Assembly: GCA_934320655.1 (NCBI GenBank)
Contig: CAKRFN010000005.1
Coordinates: 102,755-166,754 of the forward strand
Origin: an uncultured Eubacterium sp.
GTDB lineage: Bacteria > Bacillota > Clostridia > Lachnospirales > Lachnospiraceae
Reading direction: 5' to 3'
DNA: 64,000 bases
Below are positions 1 to 9,735 of the stretch, piece by piece. The notes below the pieces were generated by a model. That model saw only the letters and a program-made list of their open reading frames with translations. It searched no databases and was not told the origin of the DNA. Made by a program: the position numbers and the translations under genes. How positions within the stretch are numbered: position 1 is the stretch's first letter; each line of letters opens with the position of its first letter.

Positions 1-933
1 TATGTGATGAATGCGGTGCTGTTTGATACACGAGAGGAAGCACAGCAGTTTATAGACGGACTGCCGGGAACGCCCTATGCACAGTATGTGGAGCTGGAGC
101 GGATTCTGGGCGACCAGAACTACAAACGGCTCAGTGAGGGCGGCAAGCCGATCATGCTGAGCTTAAAGAACAAGAAACAGTCGATTTATATGGTAGCGAC
201 TTCGTTTAGGGATATTTCCTACGCCGGAGGCTATCTGGTACCGCTGGTTCGTGCGACGGCATCGACGGACATCAGCTCTTACTGGTCGTGCGGTACGCCG
301 TATCAGATTCCGAGAGTGATGCTTGACACACCGAATCTGGAGCAGGTACTGACGGAAAAGAATTATGCATCGTTTGGCGAGAGCCTGCGCAATTCGGTTT
401 CATCGAGCGGTACACCGTTTACAAATGTGACCGTGCATTATGAGACTTACCGTTTCAGCGTTCCTTCCTATGTAAAGGAGAACCGGCTGACGCTCACGAC
501 CAGAGACGGACAGCAATACCTGTTGATCGTCAGCGGTGACAAGGTTGTCGTCCACTGCATGGAGGATCTGGAGACAACTGCGTCGAAGCAGGCAAATCCG
601 GATGGCAGCTATGACTATACCTACACCTTGACAGGCGATGAGGAATGTCTGCTGGATGTGATCCGCAATTCAGTGAGCGGAACTTACCGCGCGAGCAAGA
701 CTGTGCGTGCGGCTTACCGGATGACATTTGATACCGGTATCCGCAGAATCGAGACGGATGGCGTTGTGACCTATGAGCTGCGCCTGCCGCAGACGAGATA
801 TGCGATTACCTGTAACGGCGGTGTTTCCATCAGCGGAACGAGCCGCCTGATCACAGATGTACATATTCAGGCGATTCCGAAGGATGAGAGCCGTTATCAG
901 GCATCGGCAGCCAAGCAGGAGGAGAATCCCTGA
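1..933 (+). CDS. Hypothetical protein of a pilin-like locus, 5' end outside window
   Basis: The frame is open from the first base (codons TAT GTG ATG), so the N-terminus probably lies upstream of the window; ATG at 7 is only a possible internal start. About 310 residues are visible. They are soluble-looking, rich in beta-type Thr/Ser/Tyr stretches, with no membrane segment in the visible part and no motif I recognise. The gene stops 24 to 75 bases before a run of three prepilin-like genes and reads in the same direction, so it is probably in the same operon and may be an accessory pseudopilus or assembly protein. That role is inference from position only. Confidence 0.6.
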   Translation, partial: YVMNAVLFDTREEAQQFIDGLPGTPYAQYVELERILGDQNYKRLSEGGKPIMLSLKNKKQSIYMVATSFRDISYAGGYLVPLVRATASTDISSYWSCGTPYQIPRVMLDTPNLEQVLTEKNYASFGESLRNSVSSSGTPFTNVTVHYETYRFSVPSYVKENRLTLTTRDGQQYLLIVSGDKVVVHCMEDLETTASKQANPDGSYDYTYTLTGDEECLLDVIRNSVSGTYRASKTVRAAYRMTFDTGIRRIETDGVVTYELRLPQTRYAITCNGGVSISGTSRLITDVHIQAIPKDESRYQASAAKQEENP

Positions 934-1008
934 CGGAAAGTTTTTTAAAAAAGATTTATGAAGAAAGTTTTATGTATGATAGAAGTTTTATTAAAGAAGG
1001 TTCGGTTT

Positions 1009-1905
1009 ATGCATCACAGAAAAGACAGGGCAAAACATACCATCAGCATCATACACAACGAGCAGGGCGTAGCATTGATCTATGCCCTCGTTGTGATGGC
1101 AGTGATCGTTGCACTGGCGCTGGCGCTTTTGTATGGTGTCGGACAGGTGAGCATGATGACGGGCAGCTACAGGGATCAGGAGGACTGCTATGTGCAGGCG
1201 CTGACGCTGAGTGAGGCGATCAATACGCAGCTGACGACCGCCACAGGCAGCGGTATCTATGATGCCGCCAAGTCTTATATGCCGGACAGTGATTCGGACT
1301 CGACAGAGGAGAGCATCCAGTTTACGGCGGAGAGTCTGGGTGACGGCTATGGCAGGGCGGTCATCCGTTTCCAGAACGGCGTGGAGGCGCTGAATGAATC
1401 GCATGACTGGGAGAGCAAGCATCTGAGCCAGCAGTATCTGGATCTGACCGTGGAGGTATTCGGAAAGCGGGGCGGCAAGGAGTCCGTGACAACGCGCTAC
1501 CGCTTTTATCGGGAGCTGGATGATGACGATATGGAATACACGCTGACGACAAACCGGTACACCGGAATGGAGGCGGCATATACGTGTGAATACGTGTCGT
1601 CGACCGGTGCGGACACGGATTATTTTATCGTGTACGATCCAGCGACATATGAAGTGAAGGAAGAACGGCTGAAATTGAAAAATGAAACCGTGACGATGGA
1701 GCTGGCGGAGCGCTGGGCGGGCGCCGTACAGGATGGCGGGATCGAGCGCATTTCGATCATGGATGAATCCGGAGAGGTGCAGAGCATCGATGCGGCGGTA
1801 CAGATCAAATTGACCAGACAGCGCAAATTATTGGGATTCGGAGAAGGTGCAGAGAGTGAGTATAAAGGAAAAGAGCTCAAATTTCAAAAGATCAATACAA
1901 GATAG
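1009..1905 (+). CDS. PilX-like pilin/pseudopilin component
   Basis: About 298 residues. A short basic leader ends in EQG and is followed by a single hydrophobic helix (VALIYALVVMAV and on), the layout of prepilin-peptidase substrates. Glu at +5 is absent, as in PilX/GspK-type minor pilins. The rest is a soluble acidic domain rich in Asp/Glu/Thr. I prefer ATG at 1009 because AAGAAGG lies 8 bases upstream; the frame is also open from ATG 958. The end overlaps the start of the next prepilin gene, which suggests coupled translation. Role inferred: minor pilin of a type IV pilus or competence-type pseudopilus exposed on the cell surface. Confidence 0.65.
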   Translation: MHHRKDRAKHTISIIHNEQGVALIYALVVMAVIVALALALLYGVGQVSMMTGSYRDQEDCYVQALTLSEAINTQLTTATGSGIYDAAKSYMPDSDSDSTEESIQFTAESLGDGYGRAVIRFQNGVEALNESHDWESKHLSQQYLDLTVEVFGKRGGKESVTTRYRFYRELDDDDMEYTLTTNRYTGMEAAYTCEYVSSTGADTDYFIVYDPATYEVKEERLKLKNETVTMELAERWAGAVQDGGIERISIMDESGEVQSIDAAVQIKLTRQRKLLGFGEGAESEYKGKELKFQKINTR

Positions 1906-2293
1906 CTGCAAAAATGAGAACGGACTGACGATCGTAGAGGTCATGGTCGCGTTTGTGCTCGTCTTGCTGGCGATCGCCATGATTACAACGGTGACGATGC
2001 TGGCGACACGGGTTCAGAAACAGACGAAGGACAGCCAGCAGCGGATGACACAGCTCGCGGAGGCGGCATACCGCCAGTTGCAACCGGTTTATGATGAGAC
2101 GGAGCAATGCTGGAAAACGGGTGTTTCCGAGGCGGTGCTTACCAACGAATCTGCACCCACACAGTTGAAGTTTACCGGAAACGGGATGGAATTTGATGTG
2201 AACGTGCGGACGGCGGACTGGGTCGTGTCGGCGGAATCTGAACCGGCAGAATCCGGTACTGTGATTCACACCACGTATCATATTTACCGGTAG
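1856..2293 (+). CDS. Type IV prepilin-like protein with N-terminal methylation motif
   Basis: About 145 residues. The N-terminus carries the class III signal NENG|LTIVEVMVAF, with Gly before the cleavage point and Glu at +5, followed by a hydrophobic helix of about 20 residues and a short soluble domain. This is the pattern cut and N-methylated by a PilD-type prepilin peptidase. The start is taken as GTG 1856, which has GAGAAGG 9 bases upstream; GTG 1847 is an in-frame alternative. It overlaps the previous gene by about 50 bases and ends 1 base before the next frame, so the three pilin-like genes are clearly one transcription unit. Its place in the pilus (minor pilin, PilV/GspI-like) is inference. 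Confidence 0.75.
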   Translation: MSIKEKSSNFKRSIQDSCKNENGLTIVEVMVAFVLVLLAIAMITTVTMLATRVQKQTKDSQQRMTQLAEAAYRQLQPVYDETEQCWKTGVSEAVLTNESAPTQLKFTGNGMEFDVNVRTADWVVSAESEPAESGTVIHTTYHIYR

Positions 2294-2294
2294 G

Positions 2295-4004
2295 ATGATG
2301 GCTGAGTGGGCTGCGGACAGATGGCAATGGGATGATGGGATCATGAGAAGATTAGGGATGCACAGAAAAAACAACCGTCTGGTTCATACAATCGGGCAGA
2401 AGGGTTACACGTTGGTAGAGCTGATTGTGACCTTTGCTTTGTTTGCCATTTTTATGACTGCCGTTGTCATGTGCCTGCCGGGTATCACGAAAATTTATAT
2501 GCAGCTGCAGCAGATCAACCATGAGAAAACAATCTGTAATACCGTGAGCAATGAGATCAGGAGTGAGCTCGAGGGAATTCTCGGTGTGGAGGGAGACGGC
2601 GATCCGCTCGGTGTCAAGACGGGAAACGGTATCGGTTATATGATGCTGTTGGATGAACACGGGCAGCAGATTGCCATCGCTTCGGAGGGAGAGGCTTCTG
2701 GTGCGGTACTTCCGGCGGCGGATATTTCCGGCGAGGGCATAGAGTTTGCATACCTCAACGGTATTGTGGCACAGATGGATACGAAGGGCTTTGACGGCTA
2801 CACGATGCGTAAAAATAAATTGCAGGCAGGGTATCAGGTCAATTCCGGTGCGCTTGTGACGCGCTACTATGAGGCAGATATCGAGAAAAATACCCGCACG
2901 ACAACGATTGACTATCAGGCGGCGGGAGGCAGCTACAGTGTGGCAGCGGGCGTGACGGTCAGTGACGGCACGCACAATGTTGCCTATGCGGTTCGGTACC
3001 CGTATGTGGAGCATTTTTATGAGGGCTTTGAGCTCCGGACAGCCTTTACGATCAAAAAGGATGCCTTTTATACGGCGGGCGCGGGGACAGAGGAATCTCC
3101 GGCGCGCACGTATGTGAATTATGTCAATTACACGCTGTCACTGCTCAAGGATGGAGAGCTCTGTTATTCGCAGGAATATGTCGTCAATATACAGAATGCT
3201 GTGCCCTACGGTGGTACGACCGTTGCGGTGAAACCGGAGGATCCGAAGCCGCAAGAACCGGACTTTGGAGACCACGACACCTATATCAAGCCGGGATCGT
3301 TGGAAAAGGTAGGTCAGGACGGAGCGGACGACCAGCTCACAAGACAGGGCTACTACTATTTTACAATACACATCGGGGATTCCATCCACAACAATAATTT
3401 CAATGATTATTGGGAGATCACATTGCCGGAGGGTATCAAATTAAACGGGGCATATTTCTGTGATAACGATGGTTCCGTGCTTTATTACAGCCCGATCTTT
3501 GATATGGTTGTGGATAAAGAGAATAATAAGATCAGACTGTCCTTAAAGGCAGGCGTGGGATTTATCCCGATTTCAGAGTTCCAGATCGGTTTTCAGGTAC
3601 AGAGTACTGATGGAAAGCTGTTTGATGATATGATGGACCGTCTGGACGGAGTAAAGGCGCTCAAAATGGAGCAGCGCATACCGCTCGCAAATACTTCGAA
3701 TGCGGACATCAGTTGTAAAGTATATAACGAGAAGCATATCGAGGTGCAGATCACGCCAAAGGTTGCACAGACAAAGAACTATGTGAGACTGGAATTTGAC
3801 GGGGATGTGGATCAGGTAAATACCATGTACAATACGACCAATCTGACGACGCGCATAGAGGGCAGATATGTGTACCTGTATGCACGTGTGACCAATCAGG
3901 GAGGCACGGATAAGATCGATCTGGAGCCGACGTTTACGGACGGACAGCAGCACAAGCTGGTGTCTGCGGTGGTCGGGGATTCGTCCGTGGAGGTGCAGAG
4001 ATAA
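2295..4004 (+). CDS. Large prepilin-like surface protein
   Basis: 569 residues, far longer than a usual minor pilin. A basic leader ends in QKG|YTLVELIVTF, with Gly at -1 and Glu at +5, then one hydrophobic helix and a long extracellular region of about 500 residues rich in beta-type sequence and Thr/Tyr/Gly. The start is uncertain: ATG 2295 gives a 38-residue leader; ATG 2343 gives a more typical 22-residue leader. It is the last gene of the pilin-like run, followed by a terminator at 4025. By analogy with large tip pilins it may be an adhesive tip subunit, but no known adhesin domain is visible to me. Confidence 0.7.
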   Translation: MMAEWAADRWQWDDGIMRRLGMHRKNNRLVHTIGQKGYTLVELIVTFALFAIFMTAVVMCLPGITKIYMQLQQINHEKTICNTVSNEIRSELEGILGVEGDGDPLGVKTGNGIGYMMLLDEHGQQIAIASEGEASGAVLPAADISGEGIEFAYLNGIVAQMDTKGFDGYTMRKNKLQAGYQVNSGALVTRYYEADIEKNTRTTTIDYQAAGGSYSVAAGVTVSDGTHNVAYAVRYPYVEHFYEGFELRTAFTIKKDAFYTAGAGTEESPARTYVNYVNYTLSLLKDGELCYSQEYVVNIQNAVPYGGTTVAVKPEDPKPQEPDFGDHDTYIKPGSLEKVGQDGADDQLTRQGYYYFTIHIGDSIHNNNFNDYWEITLPEGIKLNGAYFCDNDGSVLYYSPIFDMVVDKENNKIRLSLKAGVGFIPISEFQIGFQVQSTDGKLFDDMMDRLDGVKALKMEQRIPLANTSNADISCKVYNEKHIEVQITPKVAQTKNYVRLEFDGDVDQVNTMYNTTNLTTRIEGRYVYLYARVTNQGGTDKIDLEPTFTDGQQHKLVSAVVGDSSVEVQR

Positions 4005-4024
4005 AAGTGCATATGCAGGCAGAG

Positions 4025-4055
4025 AAGGGCGACCGGAAGTTCCGACCGCCCTTTT
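4025..4055 (+). terminator. Rho-independent terminator of the pilin-like operon
   Basis: The arms AAGGGCG (4025-4031) and CGCCCTT (4047-4053) enclose a second symmetric pair (CGGAA/TTCCG), and the hairpin ends in TTTT. It lies 21 bases after the stop of the large prepilin gene. Confidence 0.75.
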
Positions 4056-4120
4056 ATGTAATAGGAAATTCCTATCACATAAAATGCTCCGCAGGGATCT
4101 GGATCATAATAGCAAATACT

Positions 4121-4150
4121 TTGAAAAACATGGCACTAATTAGATATAAA
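4121..4150 (+). promoter_or_regulatory. Likely vegetative promoter of the xylan-hydrolase operon
   Basis: TTGAAA at 4121-4126 and TATAAA at 4145-4150 with an 18-base spacer, 66 bases upstream of the GH3 gene. I looked for a catabolite-responsive element here and found no convincing match to the consensus. Confidence 0.5.
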
Positions 4151-4215
4151 CCACAAAATGAACATGTTAAAATGATTGCATAAAAGTAATTTTCAGGTAA
4201 TAAGGGAGAAGGTAT

Positions 4216-6357
4216 ATGAGCGAGAAAACAAGAAAATTTGCAAAAAAACTGGTCAGCCAGATGACTCTGGATGAGAAAATGAGTCAGATGCTGTATGATT
4301 CACCGGCGATTGAGCGGCTTGGAATCCCGGCATATAACTGGTGGAATGAAGCATTACATGGGGTAGCAAGGGCGGGTGACGCGACAATCTATCCGCAGGC
4401 GATCGGACTGGCGGCAACATTTGACAAGGAGCTGCTCGGACAGATCGCTGATACGGTGTCGACTGAGGGACGCGCGAAGTTCCATCAGTTTACAAAGAAA
4501 AATGACAGGGGTATCTACAAGGGGCTGACATTCTGGGCGCCGAATGTGAATATTTTCCGTGATCCGCGTTGGGGGCGTGGACATGAGTCTTACGGAGAAG
4601 ATCCGTACCTGACCGGAGAGCTGGGAACTGCCTATATCAAGGGCTTGCAGGGCGATGATCCGGAGCATCTGAAGGCGGCAGCCTGTGCCAAGCATTTTGC
4701 GGTACACAGCGGGCCGGAGGCAGACCGCCATTCATTTGACGCGAAGGCGAGCAGGCAGGACATGTACGATACTTACCTGTATGCATTCAAGCGCTGCGTG
4801 GCGGATGCGGGCGTAGAGGCAGTGATGGGTGCGTACAACCGTGTCAACGGCGAACCGGCGTGCGGCAGCAAGACATTATTGCAGGATATCCTGCGCGATG
4901 AGTGGGGCTTTGAGGGTCATGTCGTATCGGACTGCTGGGCGATCCTTGATTTCCATGAGAATCACAAGGTGACACAGACCGTACAGGAGTCGGCGGCGCT
5001 GGCAGTCAACAACGGCTGTGATTTGAACTGCGGCAGCGCGTTTTTACATTTGAAAGAGGCATATGATGAGGGGCTGCTCAGTGAGGAGAAGATCACTGCG
5101 GCTGTCGAGCGTCTGATGGAGGTCCGCATCCGGCTCGGCATGATGAAGGATTACCCGTCACCGTATGATGATATTCCGTATGAAAAGGTCGAGTGCAGGG
5201 AGCATGTGGCACTGGCGGTCGAGGCTGCCAGAAGAAGTATGGTGCTGCTTAAAAATGACGGACTGCTCCCGTTGAAAAAAGAGAAACTTACGTCCATCGC
5301 AGTGATCGGGCCGAATGCCAATTCGAGGGATGCGTTAGTCGGCAATTATGTCGGTACATCCTCACAGTATATCACGCCGTTAGAGGGCATCCAGCAGTAT
5401 GTCGGGGATGACGTCCGCGTCTATTATTCCGAGGGCTGCCATCTGTACCACGACAAGGTAGAGGCGCTGGCGCACGTGAAGGACCGTTTTGCGGAGGCAG
5501 TGATCGCAGCAGAGCAGGCAGATGTCGTTGTGCTGTGTCTTGGTCTGGATGCGACGATCGAGGGTGAACAGGGAGATGCCGGAAACGAGTATGCGAGCGG
5601 GGACAAGATCGACCTGCGGCTGCCGGGTCTGCAGCAGGAGCTGTTAGAGACCGTGACGGCAGTCGGAAAACCGGTTGTGCTGCTGCTCTCGGCGGGCAGT
5701 GCGATGGATCTGAGCTGGGCGCAGGAGCATGTGAATGCGATCATCGATACATGGTATCCGGGCGCGCGTGGCGGCAGGGCAGTCGCAGAGGCGTTGTTTG
5801 GTGATTTCTCACCGAACGGCAAGCTGCCGGTGACCTTCTATGCATCGACGGACGATCTGCCTGATTTTAAGGACTACAGCATGGAAAACCGCACGTACCG
5901 CTATTTTAAGGGAAAACCGCTGTATCCGTTCGGCTATGGACTGTCCTACGGACAGATTACATACTCGGATGCGGCGATTGACCGGACGCAGGCGGCGATC
6001 GGCGATACGCTGACCGTGCGTGCAACGGTGAAAAACGAGAGTGTCTATCCACTGCATGAGGCGGTACAGGTTTATGTGCACGATGTGGAATCCGATACGC
6101 GGACTCCGATCTGGCAGCTTCGCGGCGTACAGTGTGTGAGTCTCGTACCGGGCGAGAGCAAAACGGTGGAAATGACGCTGTCTGCCAGAGATTTTGCGAT
6201 CATCCGTGAGGATGGTTCGTGCGTTGTAGAGCCGGGGGCATTCCGGGTGGCGATCGGCGGACAACAGCCGGATGCGCGCAGCACACAGCTCACCGGACGA
6301 AAGACAGATATTTTCGAGGTCGTATTGGATGGCGAAACGACACCGGTAGAATATTAG
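4216..6357 (+). CDS. Glycoside hydrolase family 3 enzyme, probable beta-xylosidase
   Basis: 713 residues with no signal peptide, so cytoplasmic. The N-terminal GH3 barrel contains NWWNEALHG, NIFRDPRWGRG, KHFAVHSGPE and VVSDCWAI; Asp239 in the last motif is the expected catalytic nucleophile. The second alpha/beta domain (from about residue 340, AARRSMVLLKNDGLLPL) and the fibronectin-III-like C-terminal domain (from about 590, NRTYRYFKGKPLYPFGYGLS) are both present, so the protein is full length. GH3 enzymes of this subtype remove terminal beta-xylose (or arabinose or glucose) from short oligosaccharides. First gene of a three-gene set with an SGNH esterase and a GH43 enzyme, which supports xylo-oligosaccharide as substrate. 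SD GGGAGAAGG precedes ATG. Confidence 0.88.
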   Translation: MSEKTRKFAKKLVSQMTLDEKMSQMLYDSPAIERLGIPAYNWWNEALHGVARAGDATIYPQAIGLAATFDKELLGQIADTVSTEGRAKFHQFTKKNDRGIYKGLTFWAPNVNIFRDPRWGRGHESYGEDPYLTGELGTAYIKGLQGDDPEHLKAAACAKHFAVHSGPEADRHSFDAKASRQDMYDTYLYAFKRCVADAGVEAVMGAYNRVNGEPACGSKTLLQDILRDEWGFEGHVVSDCWAILDFHENHKVTQTVQESAALAVNNGCDLNCGSAFLHLKEAYDEGLLSEEKITAAVERLMEVRIRLGMMKDYPSPYDDIPYEKVECREHVALAVEAARRSMVLLKNDGLLPLKKEKLTSIAVIGPNANSRDALVGNYVGTSSQYITPLEGIQQYVGDDVRVYYSEGCHLYHDKVEALAHVKDRFAEAVIAAEQADVVVLCLGLDATIEGEQGDAGNEYASGDKIDLRLPGLQQELLETVTAVGKPVVLLLSAGSAMDLSWAQEHVNAIIDTWYPGARGGRAVAEALFGDFSPNGKLPVTFYASTDDLPDFKDYSMENRTYRYFKGKPLYPFGYGLSYGQITYSDAAIDRTQAAIGDTLTVRATVKNESVYPLHEAVQVYVHDVESDTRTPIWQLRGVQCVSLVPGESKTVEMTLSARDFAIIREDGSCVVEPGAFRVAIGGQQPDARSTQLTGRKTDIFEVVLDGETTPVEY

Positions 6358-6414
6358 TATCCGCATATGGGCGGATACCGTAGGAAGGATATGCGAGGAA
6401 AAGAGGGAAGTCAT

Positions 6415-8130
6415 ATGGCAAAAGGACCGGTAGCACCGAAGGATCCGGAGAAAAAGAGACCGTATTTTTATATTATTAAGGAGAAAGAGATCTTTGGCGG
6501 CAGAGAGGCGGACGGCAGAGGTATCCAGTATTTTTATCAGGATGCGGGCAGACTTGAAAACAGTGCACAGATTGTGGGAAATATCGAAGATCCCAAAATG
6601 CTGGAGCTGCTGTCTACGGTCGCAGGCTTCCGCCAGCTCGTACACAGTATCGGTGTGTCCGTCGAGATGCCCGACCCGAAGGAGCATGTGAGCTTTGTAT
6701 TTCAGATGTACGGCAAGCATGACCTCTACGGCGGTGGGACAAATCTCACGGCAGAGCTGTGTGCGGACGGCGCGGAGACAAGGATCTATTTATCAGAGGC
6801 GGACTGGCAGAGCGATGATGATGTGCCGGGGCAGATCAAAATCTATCTCGATACCCCCGAGCAGCTCGGCAAGACCAGCATCCGTCTGTATTTGAACGAC
6901 GGCTATGAGGCACCGGAAATGATCGAGGATCTGGAGGTCGATACCGGTTCGCAGGCGTATCACCGCATGGTCGCGGATTCCCTGATCCAGACCGGAAACA
7001 CGTACCGGATCTATGAGGCGATCCGGCGTGCAAAGGCGGGTGAGGATGTGACGCTTGCCTATATCGGCGGTTCGATCACGCAGGGCGCGGGTGCGACTCC
7101 GATCAATACTGAGTGCTATGCCTACAAATCCTATCTGCGTTTTCAGGAGCTGGTCGGCAGGCAGGAGAATGTGCATTTTGTCAAAGCGGGTGTCGGCGGT
7201 ACGCCGTCGGAGCTTGGCATGGTTCGTTTTGACAGGGATGTGCTGCGGGACGGCATCGAGCCGGATGTCGTTGTCGTGGAATTTGCGGTCAATGATGAGG
7301 GCGATGAGACAAGGGGCAACTGCTACGAGAGTCTTGTGCGGAAAATATTAAAACTCCCGTGGCATCCGGCTGTGATTCTGCTGTTTTCGGTGTTTGCGGA
7401 CGACAGCAATCTACAAGAGCGGTTGATACCAGTCGGCGAGCGCTATGACCTGCCGATGGTGAGCGTGAAAAATGCAGTTGTGCCGCAGTTTTACGATGCG
7501 CCAAACCGCATACTGACGAAAAACCAGTTTTTCTATGACCGGTTCCATCCGAGCAATCTCGGACATACGATCATGGCAGACTGCCTTGCGAATCTGTACG
7601 CGCAGATCAGACAGCGCGTGGAGGATGAGGGTGTGCGTGACGCAGATTATGAGCCGTCGCTGTTTGACGGAGCGCCCGCGATCGGATGCTCGTTCGATGC
7701 GATCCGCCTGCTGGACAAAAAGAATGATTATGCAAATGCAGAAATCGACTGTGGCGGATTTACGCTGACAGATACTGAGCTGCAAAGTGTCGAGATGGAT
7801 CTGGAGCTGGAGCTGACACCGGAATTTCCGTACAACTGGATGTATGACGGCGCGGTGTGTGAGCAGCATTACTTTGAATTGAAGATCACCTGCCGCTCAC
7901 TCGTCATGGTGTGCAAGGATTCCGGAGAAGTCGATGTCGCAAAGGCGGACATTTATGCAGACGGACAGTTTGTGCGGACATTTGATCCGCATGAGATCGG
8001 CTGGCTGCACACGAACCCGCTGCTGATTTTTGATGAGACCGAGACAAAGGAGCATACGGTGCGCGTTGAGATCACACCGGATGACAGAGACAAAAAGTGC
8101 ACGATCTTAGGTTTCGGATATGTGGAATAA
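6415..8130 (+). CDS. SGNH/GDSL-family hydrolase, probable xylan or carbohydrate esterase
   Basis: About 571 residues from ATG 6415, chosen for AGAGGG 7 bases upstream; ATG 6367 and 6391 are in frame. No signal peptide. After an N-terminal beta-rich domain of about 200 residues the SGNH hydrolase begins with YIGGSITQG (Ser nucleophile), followed by VKAGVGGTPS (Gly block), VVEFAVNDEG (Asn block) and FHPSNLGH (Asp/His block), so all four catalytic blocks are visible. A further beta-rich domain forms the last 150 residues. Enzymes of this layout deacetylate xylo-oligosaccharides or other acylated sugars. It lies between GH3 and GH43 genes with short gaps, which supports removal of acetyl side groups from imported xylan fragments. 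Confidence 0.75.
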   Translation: MAKGPVAPKDPEKKRPYFYIIKEKEIFGGREADGRGIQYFYQDAGRLENSAQIVGNIEDPKMLELLSTVAGFRQLVHSIGVSVEMPDPKEHVSFVFQMYGKHDLYGGGTNLTAELCADGAETRIYLSEADWQSDDDVPGQIKIYLDTPEQLGKTSIRLYLNDGYEAPEMIEDLEVDTGSQAYHRMVADSLIQTGNTYRIYEAIRRAKAGEDVTLAYIGGSITQGAGATPINTECYAYKSYLRFQELVGRQENVHFVKAGVGGTPSELGMVRFDRDVLRDGIEPDVVVVEFAVNDEGDETRGNCYESLVRKILKLPWHPAVILLFSVFADDSNLQERLIPVGERYDLPMVSVKNAVVPQFYDAPNRILTKNQFFYDRFHPSNLGHTIMADCLANLYAQIRQRVEDEGVRDADYEPSLFDGAPAIGCSFDAIRLLDKKNDYANAEIDCGGFTLTDTELQSVEMDLELELTPEFPYNWMYDGAVCEQHYFELKITCRSLVMVCKDSGEVDVAKADIYADGQFVRTFDPHEIGWLHTNPLLIFDETETKEHTVRVEITPDDRDKKCTILGFGYVE

Positions 8131-8139
8131 GGAATGAAC

Positions 8140-9735
8140 ATGACAGAAAAAAGAACAGAACCTATGACAATCGCAAACAATCCGATTTTGGGAGGCTTTT
8201 ACCCCGATCCGTCCATCTGCCGGGTCGGGGAAGATTTTTATCTGGTAAATTCGAGCTTTGGCTATGCGCCGGGTATACCCATATTTCACAGCAGGGATCT
8301 CGCACATTGGGAGCAGCTCGGCAATGTGTTGGTGCGTGACACCCAACTGCGGCTGGATCATCAGGAGATTTCGCGGGGGATTTTCGCGCCGACGATCCGT
8401 TATCATGACGGCATGTTTTATGTGATCACGACCAATGTCAGCTACGGCGGGACGTTTCTCGTGACGGCGTCAGATCCCGCAGGGCCGTGGTCAGATCCGT
8501 ATGAGCTGGGCGAGGGTGCGGCAGGGATCGATCCGAGTCTCTTTTTTGATGATGACGGGCGCTGCTATTATGTCGGCACGCGGCCGAATCCAGATGGCAC
8601 GCGCTATAACGGCGATTGGGAAATCTGGGTGCAGGAGCTGGATCTGGATGCCATGCGGCTGGTCGGCGAGTCTATGGCGATCTGGAAAGGTGCCGCAAAG
8701 CATGCGATCTGGCCGGAGGGACCGCATCTGTATAAAAAGGACGGCTATTATTATCTGCTGATTGCAGAGGGCGGCACGGAGCTGGCGCACAGCATCTGTA
8801 TGGCGCGCAGCAGACAGTTGTTTGCGTGGTTTGAGGGATGCCCGCGCAATCCGGTCTTTACCCACCGCCACCTCGGGCGCGACTATCCGGTGATCTGTGC
8901 CGGACACGGGGATCTGTTCGATGATAGTGACGGCAACTGGTATCTTGTGCTGCTCGCCTCGCGCGCCTGTGACAGGCATTGCAGTCTGGGGCGTGAGACG
9001 TATCTGGCGCGGGTCGTGTGGGAGGATGGCTGGATCGTTGTGAATCCGGGAGTCGGAGTGCTTGAGCGGCAGGTGCAGATTCCGTTGCCGGAGCATCGTT
9101 TCGCACATGAAATTGGTGGAGATATCCGGCTGGATTTCGCAGACATTGCGGATCGTGCATGGGATAACCGTCTCGTCAGTGTCATCCGGCGTGATCCAAA
9201 GCTGTATTCGCTGTCCGAACAACCGGGCTGTCTGCGGCTGTATGCGGCGGCGGGCAGTATTACGGAGACGGAGCCGTGTGCGTATTTCGGTGTGCGGCAG
9301 TCCTCGTACGATGCCACGGTGCGGTGTGGAATCGCATTTCTTCCGCAGGGGGCGGAGACTGCCGGACTCGTACTGTATCAGAATCATAACAATCATCTGC
9401 GTATCGAGATCGCGGCAGGAGATACGCGGCGCGTGATCCGCGTCACGGAGCATGTGTGCGGCAGTGACCATATCGCGGCGGAGCATTCGATTGGTGCGGA
9501 CGGAGCGGTCACATTGATGCTGCGGCTGCATGGACAGCGCGGTGAGGTGTATGCAGAGGAACACGGTGTGCAGACGCAGATCGCGCAGAATCTGGATCTT
9601 CTCCCGTATACGACAGAGGCGGCGGGCGGTTTTGTCGGCTGCACGGTCGGCATGTATGCATCCGGAAACGGCACGGAGAGCGATAATTATGCAGATGTAG
9701 AATATTTTACATATAAAAACGACAGTTGTGAGTGA
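8140..9735 (+). CDS. Glycoside hydrolase family 43 beta-xylosidase/arabinofuranosidase
   Basis: About 531 residues, no signal peptide. The five-bladed propeller starts with NPILGGFYPDPSIC (catalytic base Asp), followed by GIDPSLFFDDDG (pKa-modulating Asp) and WPEGPHLYKKDGYYYL (acid Glu). After about residue 320 comes a C-terminal beta-sandwich (YFGVRQSSYDATV onward), as in the beta-xylosidase subgroup of GH43. The start is placed at ATG 8140 because TAAGGA ends 6 bases upstream; ATG 8134 is the alternative. It begins directly after the esterase gene, so the three hydrolases are cotranscribed. The final codons lie inside the terminator hairpin at 9717-9753. Role: intracellular release of xylose (or arabinose) from branched xylo-oligosaccharides. 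Confidence 0.88.
   Translation: MTEKRTEPMTIANNPILGGFYPDPSICRVGEDFYLVNSSFGYAPGIPIFHSRDLAHWEQLGNVLVRDTQLRLDHQEISRGIFAPTIRYHDGMFYVITTNVSYGGTFLVTASDPAGPWSDPYELGEGAAGIDPSLFFDDDGRCYYVGTRPNPDGTRYNGDWEIWVQELDLDAMRLVGESMAIWKGAAKHAIWPEGPHLYKKDGYYYLLIAEGGTELAHSICMARSRQLFAWFEGCPRNPVFTHRHLGRDYPVICAGHGDLFDDSDGNWYLVLLASRACDRHCSLGRETYLARVVWEDGWIVVNPGVGVLERQVQIPLPEHRFAHEIGGDIRLDFADIADRAWDNRLVSVIRRDPKLYSLSEQPGCLRLYAAAGSITETEPCAYFGVRQSSYDATVRCGIAFLPQGAETAGLVLYQNHNNHLRIEIAAGDTRRVIRVTEHVCGSDHIAAEHSIGADGAVTLMLRLHGQRGEVYAEEHGVQTQIAQNLDLLPYTTEAAGGFVGCTVGMYASGNGTESDNYADVEYFTYKNDSCE

Noticed and set aside
4121..4140. Catabolite-responsive element before the GH3 gene
   Set aside because: TGAAAAACATGGCA lacks the central CG and matches the consensus poorly.
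5424..5822. Long reverse-strand open frames inside GH3, purN, recJ and other genes
   Set aside because: They lie opposite well-supported genes, have shadow-type composition and no SD or known motif.
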